In this document: positions 32,212 to 40,678 of the stretch, piece after piece | Position numbering within the stretch: the first letter of the stretch is position 1 | Layout of the letters: each line of letters begins with the position of its first letter | NCBI GenBank assembly: GCA_013288015.1 | Contig: JABDCR010000022.1 | Coordinates: 1 to 40,678 of the forward strand | Direction of reading: 5' to 3' | DNA from: Bacteroidota bacterium | GTDB lineage: Bacteria; Bacteroidota; Bacteroidia; B-17B0; Aurantibacillaceae | Length of the DNA stretch: 40,678 bases | Notes under the pieces: generated by a model | Databases searched by the model: none | The model's input: only the letters and a program-made list of their open reading frames with translations | What the model was told of the DNA's origin: nothing | Made by a program: the position numbers and the translations under genes

Positions 32212-34447
32212 TTCCTACAAGCAATACATCGTCAACTTGCTCTAAATTACCCTTCCACTCTTTAAATTTAGTATCCAAAATTTGTTTCTGTTCCTCTAAA
32301 GATAAATTGCAACTAGCTAAAAGTATTTCTTCTAATTGCTTGTACTTAAACTTTTTCCCTTTTTTGCCACCAAACTGGTCGGCATAACCATCTGTAAATA
32401 TATAAACCGAATCGTTTTTTTGTAATTGAACTTTATTGTATGTAAACAGTTGATCGTCAGTAGGCGATTTACCAACAGGCATTTTATCTGCTTTACAAAT
32501 AATTAATTCGTTATTACGAATGATATAGAATGAATTATTAGCAGCAGCATATTCGAGCGTTAATGCATTAAAATCAAAAGCACATAAAACACAGTCCATT
32601 CCATCCTTGCTATCTTCATTACCAATAGGATTTAACGCTTTAATAATATGATTGCGTTGCTCGTTTAAAACCATATCAGGATTAACTATATTTTTTTCAA
32701 TTACATTTTCGTTTAAAAAAGATATGTTAAGCAGACTCATAAACGCACCCGGTACACCGTGCCCAGTACAATCAGCCACAGCCATATAAAATTTATCATG
32801 ATGGTTCACTGCCCAATAAAAATCGCCACTTACAATATCCTTAGGCTGGTAAAAAATAAAATAGTTTTTTACATATTGCGATATATAATTATCGGATGTA
32901 ATCATTGCGCGCTGTATTCGTTTAGCGTAATGAATGCTATCTGTTATTTCTTTATTTCGCTCTTCAATAATTGCGTAGGCATTTTCAATTTTTTTGTTTT
33001 TTAAATCAAGCTCTTTATTAATTTGTTGTTTTTGCAAATTACTTCGGTAGGCATAAACAGCAAAGCCAAACACTAGTATTAAAATACCGCATACGCTCCA
33101 AATAATTACTTTTTGTTTTCTACTTTCAGCTAGGGCAATAGCTGTTTCTTTTTCATGCGCTGCATCTTCTATAGCCTTTTTCTTATCAAATTCATAATTC
33201 ATTTCGGCACGCACAATTTTATTAGAAGCTTCTTCATTATTAATGCTATCCTTAAACAGGATAAATTTTTGAAAATATTCAAGCGATTGCTCAAATTTTC
33301 CTTGTGCTTTATACACATCTGATAAACCTTTACAACATTCCTTTAAATCATCAATGATTTCAAATTTTTGAGAAGCAATTAAAGCTTTTTTAAAATACTC
33401 TTCTGATAGAGAATAATTTTTTAACTTGTAATAAATGCCTCCAAAATTAATATTGCCATTTAACAGCCCTTCTTCATCCCCAATTTCTTCGTTAATTTTT
33501 TGAGATTCTTTTAATAAAGTTAATGCTTTATCATATTGATGTTGATCTTTATAAACAACAGCCATGTTATTTAATATAGCCGCCTTACCCGATTGATCAC
33601 CAATTTCTATTTTAATAGTAAGGCATTTTTCAAAGTAAGATAATGCATTTGTAAAATCATTTTTATTGTAAAAAATGTTCCCTAAACTATTATATGATTC
33701 TGAAATTGCATTTTTATCGCCTCTCGATATTCTGATTTGTAATGCTTTGGTATGATATGAAAGAGCTTCTTTATACTTCTCCTCCATTTGGTATATGAGA
33801 CCAATGTTTGTGTAAGCTTTTGCAATCGATGAGCTATCTATTTCTTTATTTCCTTCCGCTATTAGATCTTCTTTCATTTTTAGCGATTTTAAAAGATACT
33901 GAAGACCCTCCGCATAATTACTTTGATTACCACAAATATTACCAAGGTTATTATAGCAAACAGCAACGCCAAACTTGTCATTAATTTCTTCTCGAATAAC
34001 CAGTGATTTCTTGTAATATTTAAGAGCTTCCGGAAAATTACTGGTAGCTAAATAAATGCCCCCTAAACTATTGAAAGAACTTGCTATTGCTTTTTTATCC
34101 TTTAGCCCTAATCGGATTTCTAAAGATTTATTAAAAAAAAAGATAGCACTATCATATAAAGCAGTTTCCATTAATACATTTCCTAAATTAGAATAAGCAT
34201 TTGCCTCCCCCTTAGGAAACGAGTTTTTTTGAGAAAGAGATAATGCTTTTCGGGCATTAGTAACGGCTGCTTTGTAATCAGATGTTTTATCGTAATTAAC
34301 ACTTAGGCGATTAAATATATTTACTTTTTCAGTATCGCTTTTTGTAGTTAATAAAGCTTTTTGAAGAGAGTCGTTTTTATTGTTTTGACCAAATAAAATT
34401 TGTCCTATAAAAATTAAGGCAATTATTAAAATAATCTTAGTCGACAT
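32201..34447 (-). CDS. TPR sensor with membrane helix and SpoIIE-type PP2C phosphatase
   Basis: This 748-residue protein has an N-terminal signal or anchor (MSTKIILIIALIFIGQILFG) and a long series of about 40-residue tetratricopeptide units (about 30-400), such as AYSNLGNVLMETALYDSAIF and CYNNLGNICGNQSNYAEGL. A membrane helix follows (about 444-467), then a coiled coil (about 470-530) and a C-terminal SpoIIE/PP2C domain. That domain shows DIVSGDFYWA, VADCTGHGVPGAFMS, SKDGMDCVLCAFD and a final DDVLLVGIKI, so the metal-binding aspartates are present. The TPR part should be periplasmic and the phosphatase cytosolic. Relatives act in partner-switching control of sigma factors, but no anti-sigma or antagonist gene is near. 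I chose ATG 34447; a TTG at 34477 is less likely. Confidence 0.87.
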   Translation of the reverse strand: MSTKIILIIALIFIGQILFGQNNKNDSLQKALLTTKSDTEKVNIFNRLSVNYDKTSDYKAAVTNARKALSLSQKNSFPKGEANAYSNLGNVLMETALYDSAIFFFNKSLEIRLGLKDKKAIASSFNSLGGIYLATSNFPEALKYYKKSLVIREEINDKFGVAVCYNNLGNICGNQSNYAEGLQYLLKSLKMKEDLIAEGNKEIDSSSIAKAYTNIGLIYQMEEKYKEALSYHTKALQIRISRGDKNAISESYNSLGNIFYNKNDFTNALSYFEKCLTIKIEIGDQSGKAAILNNMAVVYKDQHQYDKALTLLKESQKINEEIGDEEGLLNGNINFGGIYYKLKNYSLSEEYFKKALIASQKFEIIDDLKECCKGLSDVYKAQGKFEQSLEYFQKFILFKDSINNEEASNKIVRAEMNYEFDKKKAIEDAAHEKETAIALAESRKQKVIIWSVCGILILVFGFAVYAYRSNLQKQQINKELDLKNKKIENAYAIIEERNKEITDSIHYAKRIQRAMITSDNYISQYVKNYFIFYQPKDIVSGDFYWAVNHHDKFYMAVADCTGHGVPGAFMSLLNISFLNENVIEKNIVNPDMVLNEQRNHIIKALNPIGNEDSKDGMDCVLCAFDFNALTLEYAAANNSFYIIRNNELIICKADKMPVGKSPTDDQLFTYNKVQLQKNDSVYIFTDGYADQFGGKKGKKFKYKQLEEILLASCNLSLEEQKQILDTKFKEWKGNLEQVDDVLLVGIKI

Positions 34448-34618
34448 TTCTTTTCTGACTGTTTCTAAATAACTCAAATGAATTAATTTAATAAGTAAAT
34501 ATTTGGTTTTTAAAAGTAGTTAATTTTTTGGATTTTCATTTATCATATATAAAGAGCGTTTTTATGTAAATAATTAATAGTTATATTGCTCAGTAATATT
34601 ATTCCTATACTTTTATTT

Positions 34619-35188
34619 ATGAAGTTTCATTTAAAAATATTTTTTACTGTAAATATTTTATTTTTTACCTCAGTTTATGTTAAGGCTCAAAATTCAGATT
34701 TAAAACCAAGTACTGCCAATAAGTTAAATTTAGTGGGGTTTACTAATTTATATAAAGTAGATGATAGTCTTTATAGATCTGAACAGCCCAGTAATAAAGG
34801 TTTTGTTTTATTAGATAGTGTTGGCATTAAAACCGTCATTAATTTAAGACAAAGGAAAACTGATAATTATAAAATTAAGAAAACAGGTTTAGAGTTAGTA
34901 AATATGCCTATGAACGCTTGGACGATATCGTACAGTGATATTGTGGCAAGCATGAGAGTTGTTATACATGCAAAAAAACCTATTCTTATACATTGCAAGC
35001 ATGGCGCTGATAGAACAGGATGTATGGTGGCTATTTATAGAATTATTAACTGTGGCTGGACAAGAGAAGATGCTATAAAAGAATTTAGATACGGCGGGTT
35101 TCATTATCATGAAAAAAGTTTTCCAAATATTTTAAGATTATTAGAAACAGTAGATATTGAGCAGATAAAAAAGGATATAAAAGAATAG
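34619..35188 (+). CDS. Exported dual-specificity/tyrosine phosphatase-like protein
   Basis: This 189-residue protein has a signal peptide (about 1-23, ending VKAQ) and a compact cysteine phosphatase fold. The active-site loop is HCKHGADRTG, with nucleophile Cys126 and Arg132 in the C-x5-R pattern. LYRSEQPS (about 52-58) and VINLRQRK (about 73-80) are typical of the DSP/PTPMT-like family, and Asp107 or a nearby acid may be the general acid. An exported location is unusual for protein-phosphate chemistry, so phospholipid, inositol phosphate or other periplasmic substrates are possible. It is divergent from the TPR/SpoIIE phosphatase across 171 bases. I chose ATG 34619, which gives a clean signal peptide. 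Confidence 0.83.
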   Translation: MKFHLKIFFTVNILFFTSVYVKAQNSDLKPSTANKLNLVGFTNLYKVDDSLYRSEQPSNKGFVLLDSVGIKTVINLRQRKTDNYKIKKTGLELVNMPMNAWTISYSDIVASMRVVIHAKKPILIHCKHGADRTGCMVAIYRIINCGWTREDAIKEFRYGGFHYHEKSFPNILRLLETVDIEQIKKDIKE

Positions 35189-35197
35189 TTTTTTATT

Positions 35198-35211
35198 TGA
35201 AATAAATTTCA
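35198..35211. promoter_or_regulatory. Palindrome before the small membrane protein/TonB receptor pair
   Basis: TGAAAT and ATTTCA flank AA, a perfect six-base inverted repeat 29 bases before GTG 35241 and 9 bases after the phosphatase stop. It could be a metal-regulator site, but AT-rich sequence yields such repeats by chance. Confidence 0.3.
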
Positions 35212-35240
35212 TTTATTTACGTAAATTATTTTAAAAGCAG

Positions 35241-35714
35241 GTGCTAAAAAAAACAATTGTATACTTTTTTCTAACAGCCTTTTTATTTCAGGCGGTAGTT
35301 TTTAATGTCTTTTTATACGGTTTTACAATTCTTGCCAAGTACGATGAAAACCATGCGCAAATTCAGCAGATTGAGTTTACTCTAGACCAATTTGCCAAAC
35401 TAAAACTAAATCAAAGCGAGTTTACTTATAACAACAATTTATACGATGTTATATCATCTAAAACCGAAAACGGCATCATTAAACTACTTTGCAAAGTAGA
35501 TGCTAAAGAAAAAGACTTTCTTGAAAAACTAATTGAAGGCTTTAAGCAGAGTAAAACAAAAAAACAAATTTCGTTTTCTTTTTTAGCAGAATTGCATAAA
35601 CCTTTTCAGGTTAAAACACAAGCACTGCACAGCGGCAACATAAAACACTTTATTGTAGCAAGTTGTGTTTTAAAAAACAATAACGATAAAACCACTCCGC
35701 CACCCAGAGCGTAA
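35241..35714 (+). CDS. Small single-helix protein of unknown function, next to a TonB receptor
   Basis: I do not recognise a named family. The 157-residue product begins with a membrane helix or signal (about 5-31, LKKTIVYFFLTAFLFQAVVF). A mixed-charge periplasmic region follows, with FTLDQFAKLKLNQSEFTYNNNLYDV and KEKDFLEKLIEGFKQSKTKKQ, and a proline tail TPPPRA. It starts with GTG; there is no in-frame ATG near it. The TonB-dependent receptor starts 78 bases later on the same strand with no terminator between, so the two are probably cotranscribed. The product may assist or sense the receptor's substrate, which is an inference from position only. The open frame, the terminal helix and even codon use support a real gene. 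Confidence 0.65.
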   Translation: MLKKTIVYFFLTAFLFQAVVFNVFLYGFTILAKYDENHAQIQQIEFTLDQFAKLKLNQSEFTYNNNLYDVISSKTENGIIKLLCKVDAKEKDFLEKLIEGFKQSKTKKQISFSFLAELHKPFQVKTQALHSGNIKHFIVASCVLKNNNDKTTPPPRA

Positions 35715-35792
35715 AACTTCCTTTTTCTTTCTCTATTCTGTTTATCGGTACAGCCGTTAAACTCCTTTTATTTATTAAACATTAAAATCGTT

Positions 35793-38297
35793 ATGAAAAA
35801 TTTAAAAAACTATATAATTTTAATTTGTTGTTTATTTATAAGTGTATCGTCATTTGCACAAAATGTTTTATCGGGTAAAATAACTGATGCTAAAGATAGC
35901 AGTGCATTGGCGGGTGTTGTAATTTATATACCCGATTTAAAAGTGGCGGGCATCACAAATGCCGAAGGTGAGTATAGTATAAAATATTTACCAAAAGGTA
36001 GTTTTATTGTTCAGTTTAAATTATTAGGTTACTCTTCGCACGCACAAAAAATTGATATAAAAGATGCTGTTACTTTTAACACCAAACTAACTCTTTCTAA
36101 CCGAGAAATGGAAGAAATTGTTGTTACCGGAAACTCGCAAGCCACTTCAGCTGCGCAAACACCGCAAACAGTTACCGAAGTAAGTAAAGAGTATCTGGCC
36201 GAAAATTCGGCAACAAACGTAATTGATGCTATTGCTAAAACACCAGGTGTGTCTGCTATGACAGATGGGCAAAGTATTTCGAAACCTGTTATACGTGGCT
36301 TGGGTTATAACAGGGTGCTGACCTTAAACGATGGTGTAATGCAGGTGGGACAAACCTGGTTTGATGAATTTGGAATTGAAGTTGACCCTAATTCGGTTGA
36401 TAGAGTAGAGATTTTAAAAGGGCCTGCATCACTTGCTTATGGCTCTGATGCTATTGCGGGCGTAGTTAACCTTATTGCAGAAAAGCCGTTGCCCGAAGGA
36501 CAAATGAAAGGAGAAATAGCAACTAATTACCAAACAAACAATGGTTTAATTAATCAGATGTTTCATTTGGCAGGTACTAAAAATGGTATTTCGTGGAGTG
36601 GACGTATAGATAATATTATGGCACATTCTTATCAAAATGCTGCTGATGGGTACGTGCTAAATTCTCAGTTCAGTAATTTTAATGCCGATGGCACCATTGG
36701 CATACATCGTAAATGGGGTTATTCTCAAATTCATGCAAGTTATTTTGATATGGCTACGGGTATTGTGGATGGAACAAGGGATTCAGCAACAGGTACTTTA
36801 ATGAGGCAAGTTGCTTACCCCGGGTTTAATGGAGGTGGTGCAACGTATATTATTCCTTCGCATCAAGAACAAACTTCGTATACGCCGCTGGTAATTAATC
36901 AACATATTAAGCATACAAAAGTTGTTTGGGATAATAGTATTGCTGTTGGAAAAGGGCGCATTACAGGTTTATTTTCGTATCAGTTAAATCAACGACAAGA
37001 AACCAACGACCCAACCATAGTTAATACACCCGATATTTATTATCAATCAAACGCCGCTACCTACGATGTGCGTTATGTAGCTCCACAAATGGGTGGTTTT
37101 AATTTTTCAACAGGTGTTAATGGTCTTTATCAAAATTCACAAAGTTTGGGTACTTTAATGCTTATACCTAACTATAATTTATTTCAGATTGGAGGCTTCG
37201 CTATCGCAAGTGAAAAAATTGGTAATCTAACCCTAAGCGGAGGGATAAGATACGATACCAGAACATTTAATGGTGTTGACCATTGGGTAGATTCTAACCA
37301 AGTACCTGTGGCAGCCGACAAAGCGGGTGGCATACATGAGTTTCAGGGTTTTACTACAAAGTTTAGTGGCATGTCGGGCAGTTTTGGTGCGGTATATAAT
37401 TTTAAACACAACTTTTATGCAAAAGTTAATGTTGCACGTGGTTATCGCGCTCCTAACGTATCTGAGTGTGCGGCTAATGGCATACATGATGGAACTGTTG
37501 TTTGGGAACTGGGCGATGCTAATCTTAAACCTGAATTTAGTTTAGAAGAAGATTTGGCTATTGGCATGAATGGAAAAGACATAAGTTTTGAAGTGGATGC
37601 GTTTAATAATAGTATCAGTAATTTTATTTATGCACAGGGTTTAACAAGTAAAAATGGTGGCGATTCATTAAACAATACATTTCCATCAGTTAGCATTGGC
37701 CCCGCTCCGGTTTATAAATATACACAGGGTAACGCGCAGCTTTATGGTGGTGAGGCTATGCTTAATATTCATCCACGTGTAATTTCGTGGCTTGAGTTAA
37801 ACTCTACCTTAAGTGTGGTACAGGGTGGTTTAAAAAATGTGGCCGATTCGGTAAAGGTTTTACCTTTTGTACCTCCTACAAGAATTACCGCCGACCTTAA
37901 ATTCAAATTTAAAAAAGTAGGCAAGTCAATTAAAAACGCATACATAAAAGCAGGCATGTTAGATTGCTTTCAACAAAATAAAATTTACGAGCAGTATGCC
38001 GTTTATAATGGCTACAGCCAAACAGGGACTCCGTTTGAGTACGCCGCAAGTAAAAAAGCAACCGAAGGTTATATGTTGTTTAATGCAGGTTTAGGTGGCG
38101 ATGTAACAAACAGTAGCGGAAATACTATTTGCAAATTATACTTTGTTTGCAACAACATTTTTAATACCGTTTATATGGATTATATGAGCCGATTTAAATA
38201 CTATCCTGTTAACTATAGCACCGGCAGAGTTGGTGTTTACAACATGGGGCGTAATTTCAGCATTAAACTTATCATCCCGATTAATTTTAAAAAATAA
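35793..38297 (+). CDS. TonB-dependent outer-membrane receptor
   Basis: This 834-residue protein has a signal peptide (about 1-23, ending SSFAQ). A carboxypeptidase-regulatory-like domain (about 25-108) starts VLSGKITDAKDSSALAG, and a plug domain (about 115-230) follows. The plug shows EEIVVTGN, VIDAIAKTPGVS, SISKPVIRGLGYNRVLTL and VDRVEILKGPASLAYGSDAIAGVVNL (in part, VEILKGPASLAYGSDA). The rest is a beta-barrel ending NFSIKLIIPINFKK. The plug most resembles metal or haem-type receptors such as ZnuD, but the substrate cannot be fixed. It has no SusD partner, so it is not a typical SusC glycan receptor. TonB and ExbBD are encoded 9 kb upstream. A long hairpin follows. Confidence 0.93.
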   Translation: MKNLKNYIILICCLFISVSSFAQNVLSGKITDAKDSSALAGVVIYIPDLKVAGITNAEGEYSIKYLPKGSFIVQFKLLGYSSHAQKIDIKDAVTFNTKLTLSNREMEEIVVTGNSQATSAAQTPQTVTEVSKEYLAENSATNVIDAIAKTPGVSAMTDGQSISKPVIRGLGYNRVLTLNDGVMQVGQTWFDEFGIEVDPNSVDRVEILKGPASLAYGSDAIAGVVNLIAEKPLPEGQMKGEIATNYQTNNGLINQMFHLAGTKNGISWSGRIDNIMAHSYQNAADGYVLNSQFSNFNADGTIGIHRKWGYSQIHASYFDMATGIVDGTRDSATGTLMRQVAYPGFNGGGATYIIPSHQEQTSYTPLVINQHIKHTKVVWDNSIAVGKGRITGLFSYQLNQRQETNDPTIVNTPDIYYQSNAATYDVRYVAPQMGGFNFSTGVNGLYQNSQSLGTLMLIPNYNLFQIGGFAIASEKIGNLTLSGGIRYDTRTFNGVDHWVDSNQVPVAADKAGGIHEFQGFTTKFSGMSGSFGAVYNFKHNFYAKVNVARGYRAPNVSECAANGIHDGTVVWELGDANLKPEFSLEEDLAIGMNGKDISFEVDAFNNSISNFIYAQGLTSKNGGDSLNNTFPSVSIGPAPVYKYTQGNAQLYGGEAMLNIHPRVISWLELNSTLSVVQGGLKNVADSVKVLPFVPPTRITADLKFKFKKVGKSIKNAYIKAGMLDCFQQNKIYEQYAVYNGYSQTGTPFEYAASKKATEGYMLFNAGLGGDVTNSSGNTICKLYFVCNNIFNTVYMDYMSRFKYYPVNYSTGRVGVYNMGRNFSIKLIIPINFKK

Positions 38298-38306
38298 GTA
38301 ACCTAA

Positions 38307-38360
38307 CGGTATAATTTAACATGATTAAAAAAGATCATGTTAAATTATACCGCTTGTTTT
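38307..38360 (+). terminator. Long perfect hairpin, terminator of the TonB receptor gene
   Basis: Nineteen-base arms at 38307-38325 and 38334-38352 are exact complements (starting CGGTATAATT and ending AATTATACCG). An eight-base loop separates them, and CTTGTTTTT follows. It begins nine bases past the stop. The stem is longer than most terminators in this window. Confidence 0.75.
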
Positions 38361-38445
38361 TGATATACCACCTTTTGATAGTAATTAGTCTTTTTTAATT
38401 AATTGTTAATAAAATTAACTCCTGTTTATTAACCCCCATAAAGTA

Positions 38446-38469
38446 ATTGACTCATAAAAATGAGTTAAT
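38446..38469. promoter_or_regulatory. Inverted repeat next to a promoter, candidate operator
   Basis: ATTGACTCAT (38446-38455) and ATGAGTTAAT (38460-38469) pair with one G-T, around AAAA. The repeat ends seven bases before the likely -33 element, a place where an activator could bind. Confidence 0.35.
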
Positions 38470-38476
38470 CACCCTA

Positions 38477-38507
38477 TTGTAATTGGTCATTTAGTATTCT
38501 AAATTTG
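38477..38507 (+). promoter_or_regulatory. Candidate promoter for the terminal PKD gene
   Basis: TTG at 38477-38479 and TAAATTTG at 38500-38507 are 20 bases apart. The start codon at 38651 is 143 bases beyond, so the leader would be about 135 bases, far longer than the other leaders proposed here. Confidence 0.5.
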
Positions 38508-38650
38508 GGCTTACATCCTTTTTAATGTTAATCTTTTAGATTTAATCGTATATAAAATTACGAACATTTTGTGATTTAACAGAGGAAAGGTTGTTTTTCT
38601 GCTTAATAATTTATAAATTTAATTACTAAAAAATTTCATAATAAAATATC

Positions 38651-40678
38651 ATGAGTAAAAAAATTATATTATTACTTGCGTTTTTTATAACGAGCGTTTT
38701 TGTAAAAGCCCAAATAAATTCATTACAAAATACTGATAAAAAAGAAAAATTAACTGAAAGTAAAATAGCTCAAGACCTTGATAAAGCAAGAAAAAGCGGA
38801 ACGCAAGAATGGGAAATTGCAGTTAAAAAGAAGTTATTAAATGAAAAAATAAATCAACCTATTGCTAATAAAAATGAAAATTCACAAACCCCTCATGTAA
38901 ATGCTACATCGTGTGTAAACCCCGGTTTTGAAGACGGTACTACAAATGGCTGGACATTTTTTAGCGGACAAATATGCTCACCTTCAACAAATTTACCTTG
39001 TAACACATGTCCAACAACTCCTGGGGCTCTTACTTGGGTAACTAACGCAACAGGAACCTTTGGTGCTTGCACTCAAGATAATGCAGGAACTGATTTTTAT
39101 AGTGGCTTATCTGCTATTGCTCCTGGAAGTGGTAATAATTATTCGTTATTATTGAATAATGCTTGTACCAACGGAAAAATTGAAAAAGCAGTTTATTCGT
39201 TTGTAGTAAGCCCATCTACTAATATATTTACTTTTCAATATGCAGTAGTATTAAATAGTGGTGGGCACCCTCCTAATGAACAACCTTATTTCCACGTAGA
39301 TGCTACAGATATTACTACTGGCTCAGTAATTCCTTGTACAGAGTATGATGCAACCGCACCAACGTCTGGCAGTCTTAATGGTTGGTCAGTTTCTGCTCAA
39401 AATAATCAGGTTTATACATATCCTTGGACAAGTGTTGCTTTAGATTTATCTGCCCCGGCTTATAACAATCACACTATTCAAGTGAATTTTATAGTAAGTG
39501 ATTGTAACCAATGCGGGCATTTTGGTTATTGTTATATAGATGCCAGTTGCAATTCTAATTTAATTACACTTACCAAAGGCATATGCCCTGGTGGTGGACC
39601 CGGTATATTGACAGGGCCGCCGGGATTTGCAACTTATTCCTGGGTCAACTCATCAAATACCGTTGTCGGAACAAATCAAGTTTTTTCAACAAACACTCCC
39701 GGTAGTTATACATTAAATACTACATCGGCTACAAGTTGCCCATCACCAAGTATGTTTGCAACACTTACAGCTAGTCCAGACCCTACACCTTTGTTCACCA
39801 ATTCTGTACCGCCTTGCGGAAGTAATGTTACACTCACGGATGGTTCTACGGTTAGCTCCGGTTCAATTGTAAATTGGCAATGGAATTTTGGAGATGGCTC
39901 TGCCTCTGTTAATTCAGCCACAGGTGCATCTCAGACACATGTTTATAATCCACCGGGCAACTATACCGTTACCTTAAAAGATTCAACTGACGGAGGCTGT
40001 ATAGCTACCTACACGGCGGTGGTAAATGCTAATGGTGGTGGGCCTGTTCCCGTTTTTTCCTCCAATTCACCGCCCACCGCACCCCAATGTTTTACAGGAA
40101 ATAATGTAGTTTTCACCAACACTTCAAGTGCCCCTGCCGGAGTAACTATAACCGGTTATCAATGGGATTTTGGAGATGGAAGCACTGGGACATCTACAGT
40201 AGGTACTCCAAATACATCGCATAGTTATACAAACTGCGGAACATTTGTTGTAACACTTACTGTTACAACTACTACCTGTAATGGTACTACTACGCAAACA
40301 GTAGTTATAAACCCTAGTCCTACGGCTTCATTTAATGCCCCAACAGTTTGCTTAGGAAATGCTTCTGTATTTACTTCTACAGTTGCCTCTACACCTTGTA
40401 CTTCTGCCACGTATACATATAATTGGGCTTTTAGTGGGGCAGGAACAGGCTCTAATATTACTACAGCAACACCTACTTTTACTTATTCAGCAGCGGGGAC
40501 TTTTCCGGTAACTTTAACTGTAACCGCTGTTGGAGGGTGTAGTGTAACGGCTACTAACAATGTAATCGTTGGTCCAGATCCTACTGCATCATTTACAGTT
40601 GCTCCTGTTTGTGAAGGAACAGCCTCACATTTTGATGCAAGTGCTTCAACTCCAGGTGCCACTTATAGCTGGAGTTTC
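38651..40678 (+). CDS. Large secreted PKD-domain protein, probable T9SS cargo (3' end outside window)
   Basis: The frame is open from ATG 38651 to the right edge: 676 codons without a stop. A signal peptide (MSKKIILLLAFFITSVFVKAQ, quoted as MSKKIILLLAFF to VKAQ) leads to a charged helical stretch (about 25-75). A Cys-rich region follows, starting CVNPGFEDGTTNGWTFFSG (about 89-107) and running to about 320. Then come PKD domains, the first two with WNFGDG (about 413) and WDFGDG (about 507) followed by HVYNPPGNYTV and HSYTNCGTFVV. A third has WAFSGAG (about 590), and a fourth is cut at YSWSF. Such proteins are exported by T9SS and act as adhesins or structural surface proteins, but the sorting tail, if any, lies beyond the window. 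Opposite-strand frames in the low-complexity part are shadows. Confidence 0.85.
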   Translation, partial: MSKKIILLLAFFITSVFVKAQINSLQNTDKKEKLTESKIAQDLDKARKSGTQEWEIAVKKKLLNEKINQPIANKNENSQTPHVNATSCVNPGFEDGTTNGWTFFSGQICSPSTNLPCNTCPTTPGALTWVTNATGTFGACTQDNAGTDFYSGLSAIAPGSGNNYSLLLNNACTNGKIEKAVYSFVVSPSTNIFTFQYAVVLNSGGHPPNEQPYFHVDATDITTGSVIPCTEYDATAPTSGSLNGWSVSAQNNQVYTYPWTSVALDLSAPAYNNHTIQVNFIVSDCNQCGHFGYCYIDASCNSNLITLTKGICPGGGPGILTGPPGFATYSWVNSSNTVVGTNQVFSTNTPGSYTLNTTSATSCPSPSMFATLTASPDPTPLFTNSVPPCGSNVTLTDGSTVSSGSIVNWQWNFGDGSASVNSATGASQTHVYNPPGNYTVTLKDSTDGGCIATYTAVVNANGGGPVPVFSSNSPPTAPQCFTGNNVVFTNTSSAPAGVTITGYQWDFGDGSTGTSTVGTPNTSHSYTNCGTFVVTLTVTTTTCNGTTTQTVVINPSPTASFNAPTVCLGNASVFTSTVASTPCTSATYTYNWAFSGAGTGSNITTATPTFTYSAAGTFPVTLTVTAVGGCSVTATNNVIVGPDPTASFTVAPVCEGTASHFDASASTPGATYSWSF

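Larger units (their letters stand above)
38298..38650. other. 353-base non-coding region before the last gene
   Basis: This AT-rich gap holds the receptor's terminator (38307-38352), an inverted repeat (38446-38469), a candidate promoter (38477-38507) and a probable leader of about 140 bases. I see no open frame of note, tRNA or riboswitch in it. The stretch 38353-38445 shows nothing I can assign. Confidence 0.7.

Noticed and set aside
35715-35792. Possible cobalamin or other riboswitch before the TonB receptor
   Set aside because: The gap is only 78 bases, with no recognisable conserved box and just a three-base-pair hairpin.
39706-40410. Two minus-strand frames in the terminal PKD gene (39706-39921 and 40225-40410)
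   Set aside because: The plus-strand frame is open through the whole region with signal peptide and PKD motifs; the reverse frames come from Thr/Gly-rich codons.

Overview
The window looks like ordinary chromosome of a low-GC member of the Bacteroidota. Four things point there: a PorX-type regulator of the type IX secretion system (T9SS); a secreted protein with a T9SS type A sorting tail, plus a second large PKD protein cut by the right edge; several -7 promoter elements close to TAnnTTTG with few clear Shine-Dalgarno sites; and a TonB-dependent receptor with the N-terminal carboxypeptidase-regulatory-like domain common in this phylum. I see no tRNA, rRNA, CRISPR array, insertion sequence or phage gene.

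Layout. 1-3132: an ABC-F ATPase (5' end outside the window) and a GT87-type membrane glycosyltransferase. 3141-5705 (-): porX and a 3-hydroxyacyl-CoA dehydrogenase. 5848-6708: a class IV aminotransferase. 6747-10302: a surface-polysaccharide block of two tandem Wzz-like chain-length proteins and a Wzy/O-antigen-ligase-like membrane protein. 10289-11062 (-): a PaaG-like enoyl-CoA hydratase/isomerase. 11188-16481: dipeptidyl peptidase IV, MgtC-like protein, and feoA-feoB for ferrous iron uptake. 16559-20532: an NHL/PKD T9SS cargo protein and an ALDH7-type aldehyde dehydrogenase. 20576-22007 (-): a thioredoxin-like protein and a CDF metal exporter. 22075-23727: mtgA and a short pabB. 23731-24823 (-): a PhnP-like metallo-beta-lactamase-fold hydrolase and a 67-residue histidine-rich heptad protein. 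25052-27072: exbB-exbD-tonB. 27221-32211: five overlapping genes, TetR - TolC-like - HlyD-like - FtsX-like - ABC ATPase, a self-contained tripartite efflux or lipoprotein-handling system. 32201-35188: a TPR/SpoIIE phosphatase (-) divergent from an exported cysteine phosphatase (+). 35241-38297: a small unknown membrane protein and a TonB-dependent receptor. 38651-end: start of a large PKD protein.

How the parts fit. The envelope is the common theme: polysaccharide assembly (GT87, Wzz pair, Wzy), peptidoglycan (mtgA), TonB energising, metal traffic (FeoAB, CDF, perhaps MgtC and the His-rich protein), tripartite export and T9SS cargo. The least explained parts are regulatory: overlapping palindromes before the TetR operon, three phased GTTAAATT repeats between the His-rich gene and exbB, a palindrome 54 bases before exbB, and inverted repeats upstream of the 35241 gene and the last PKD gene. 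I found no clear evidence of a wholly new multi-gene system. The best candidates for something under-described are the His-rich heptad protein, the divergent phosphatase pair and the small gene before the TonB receptor.
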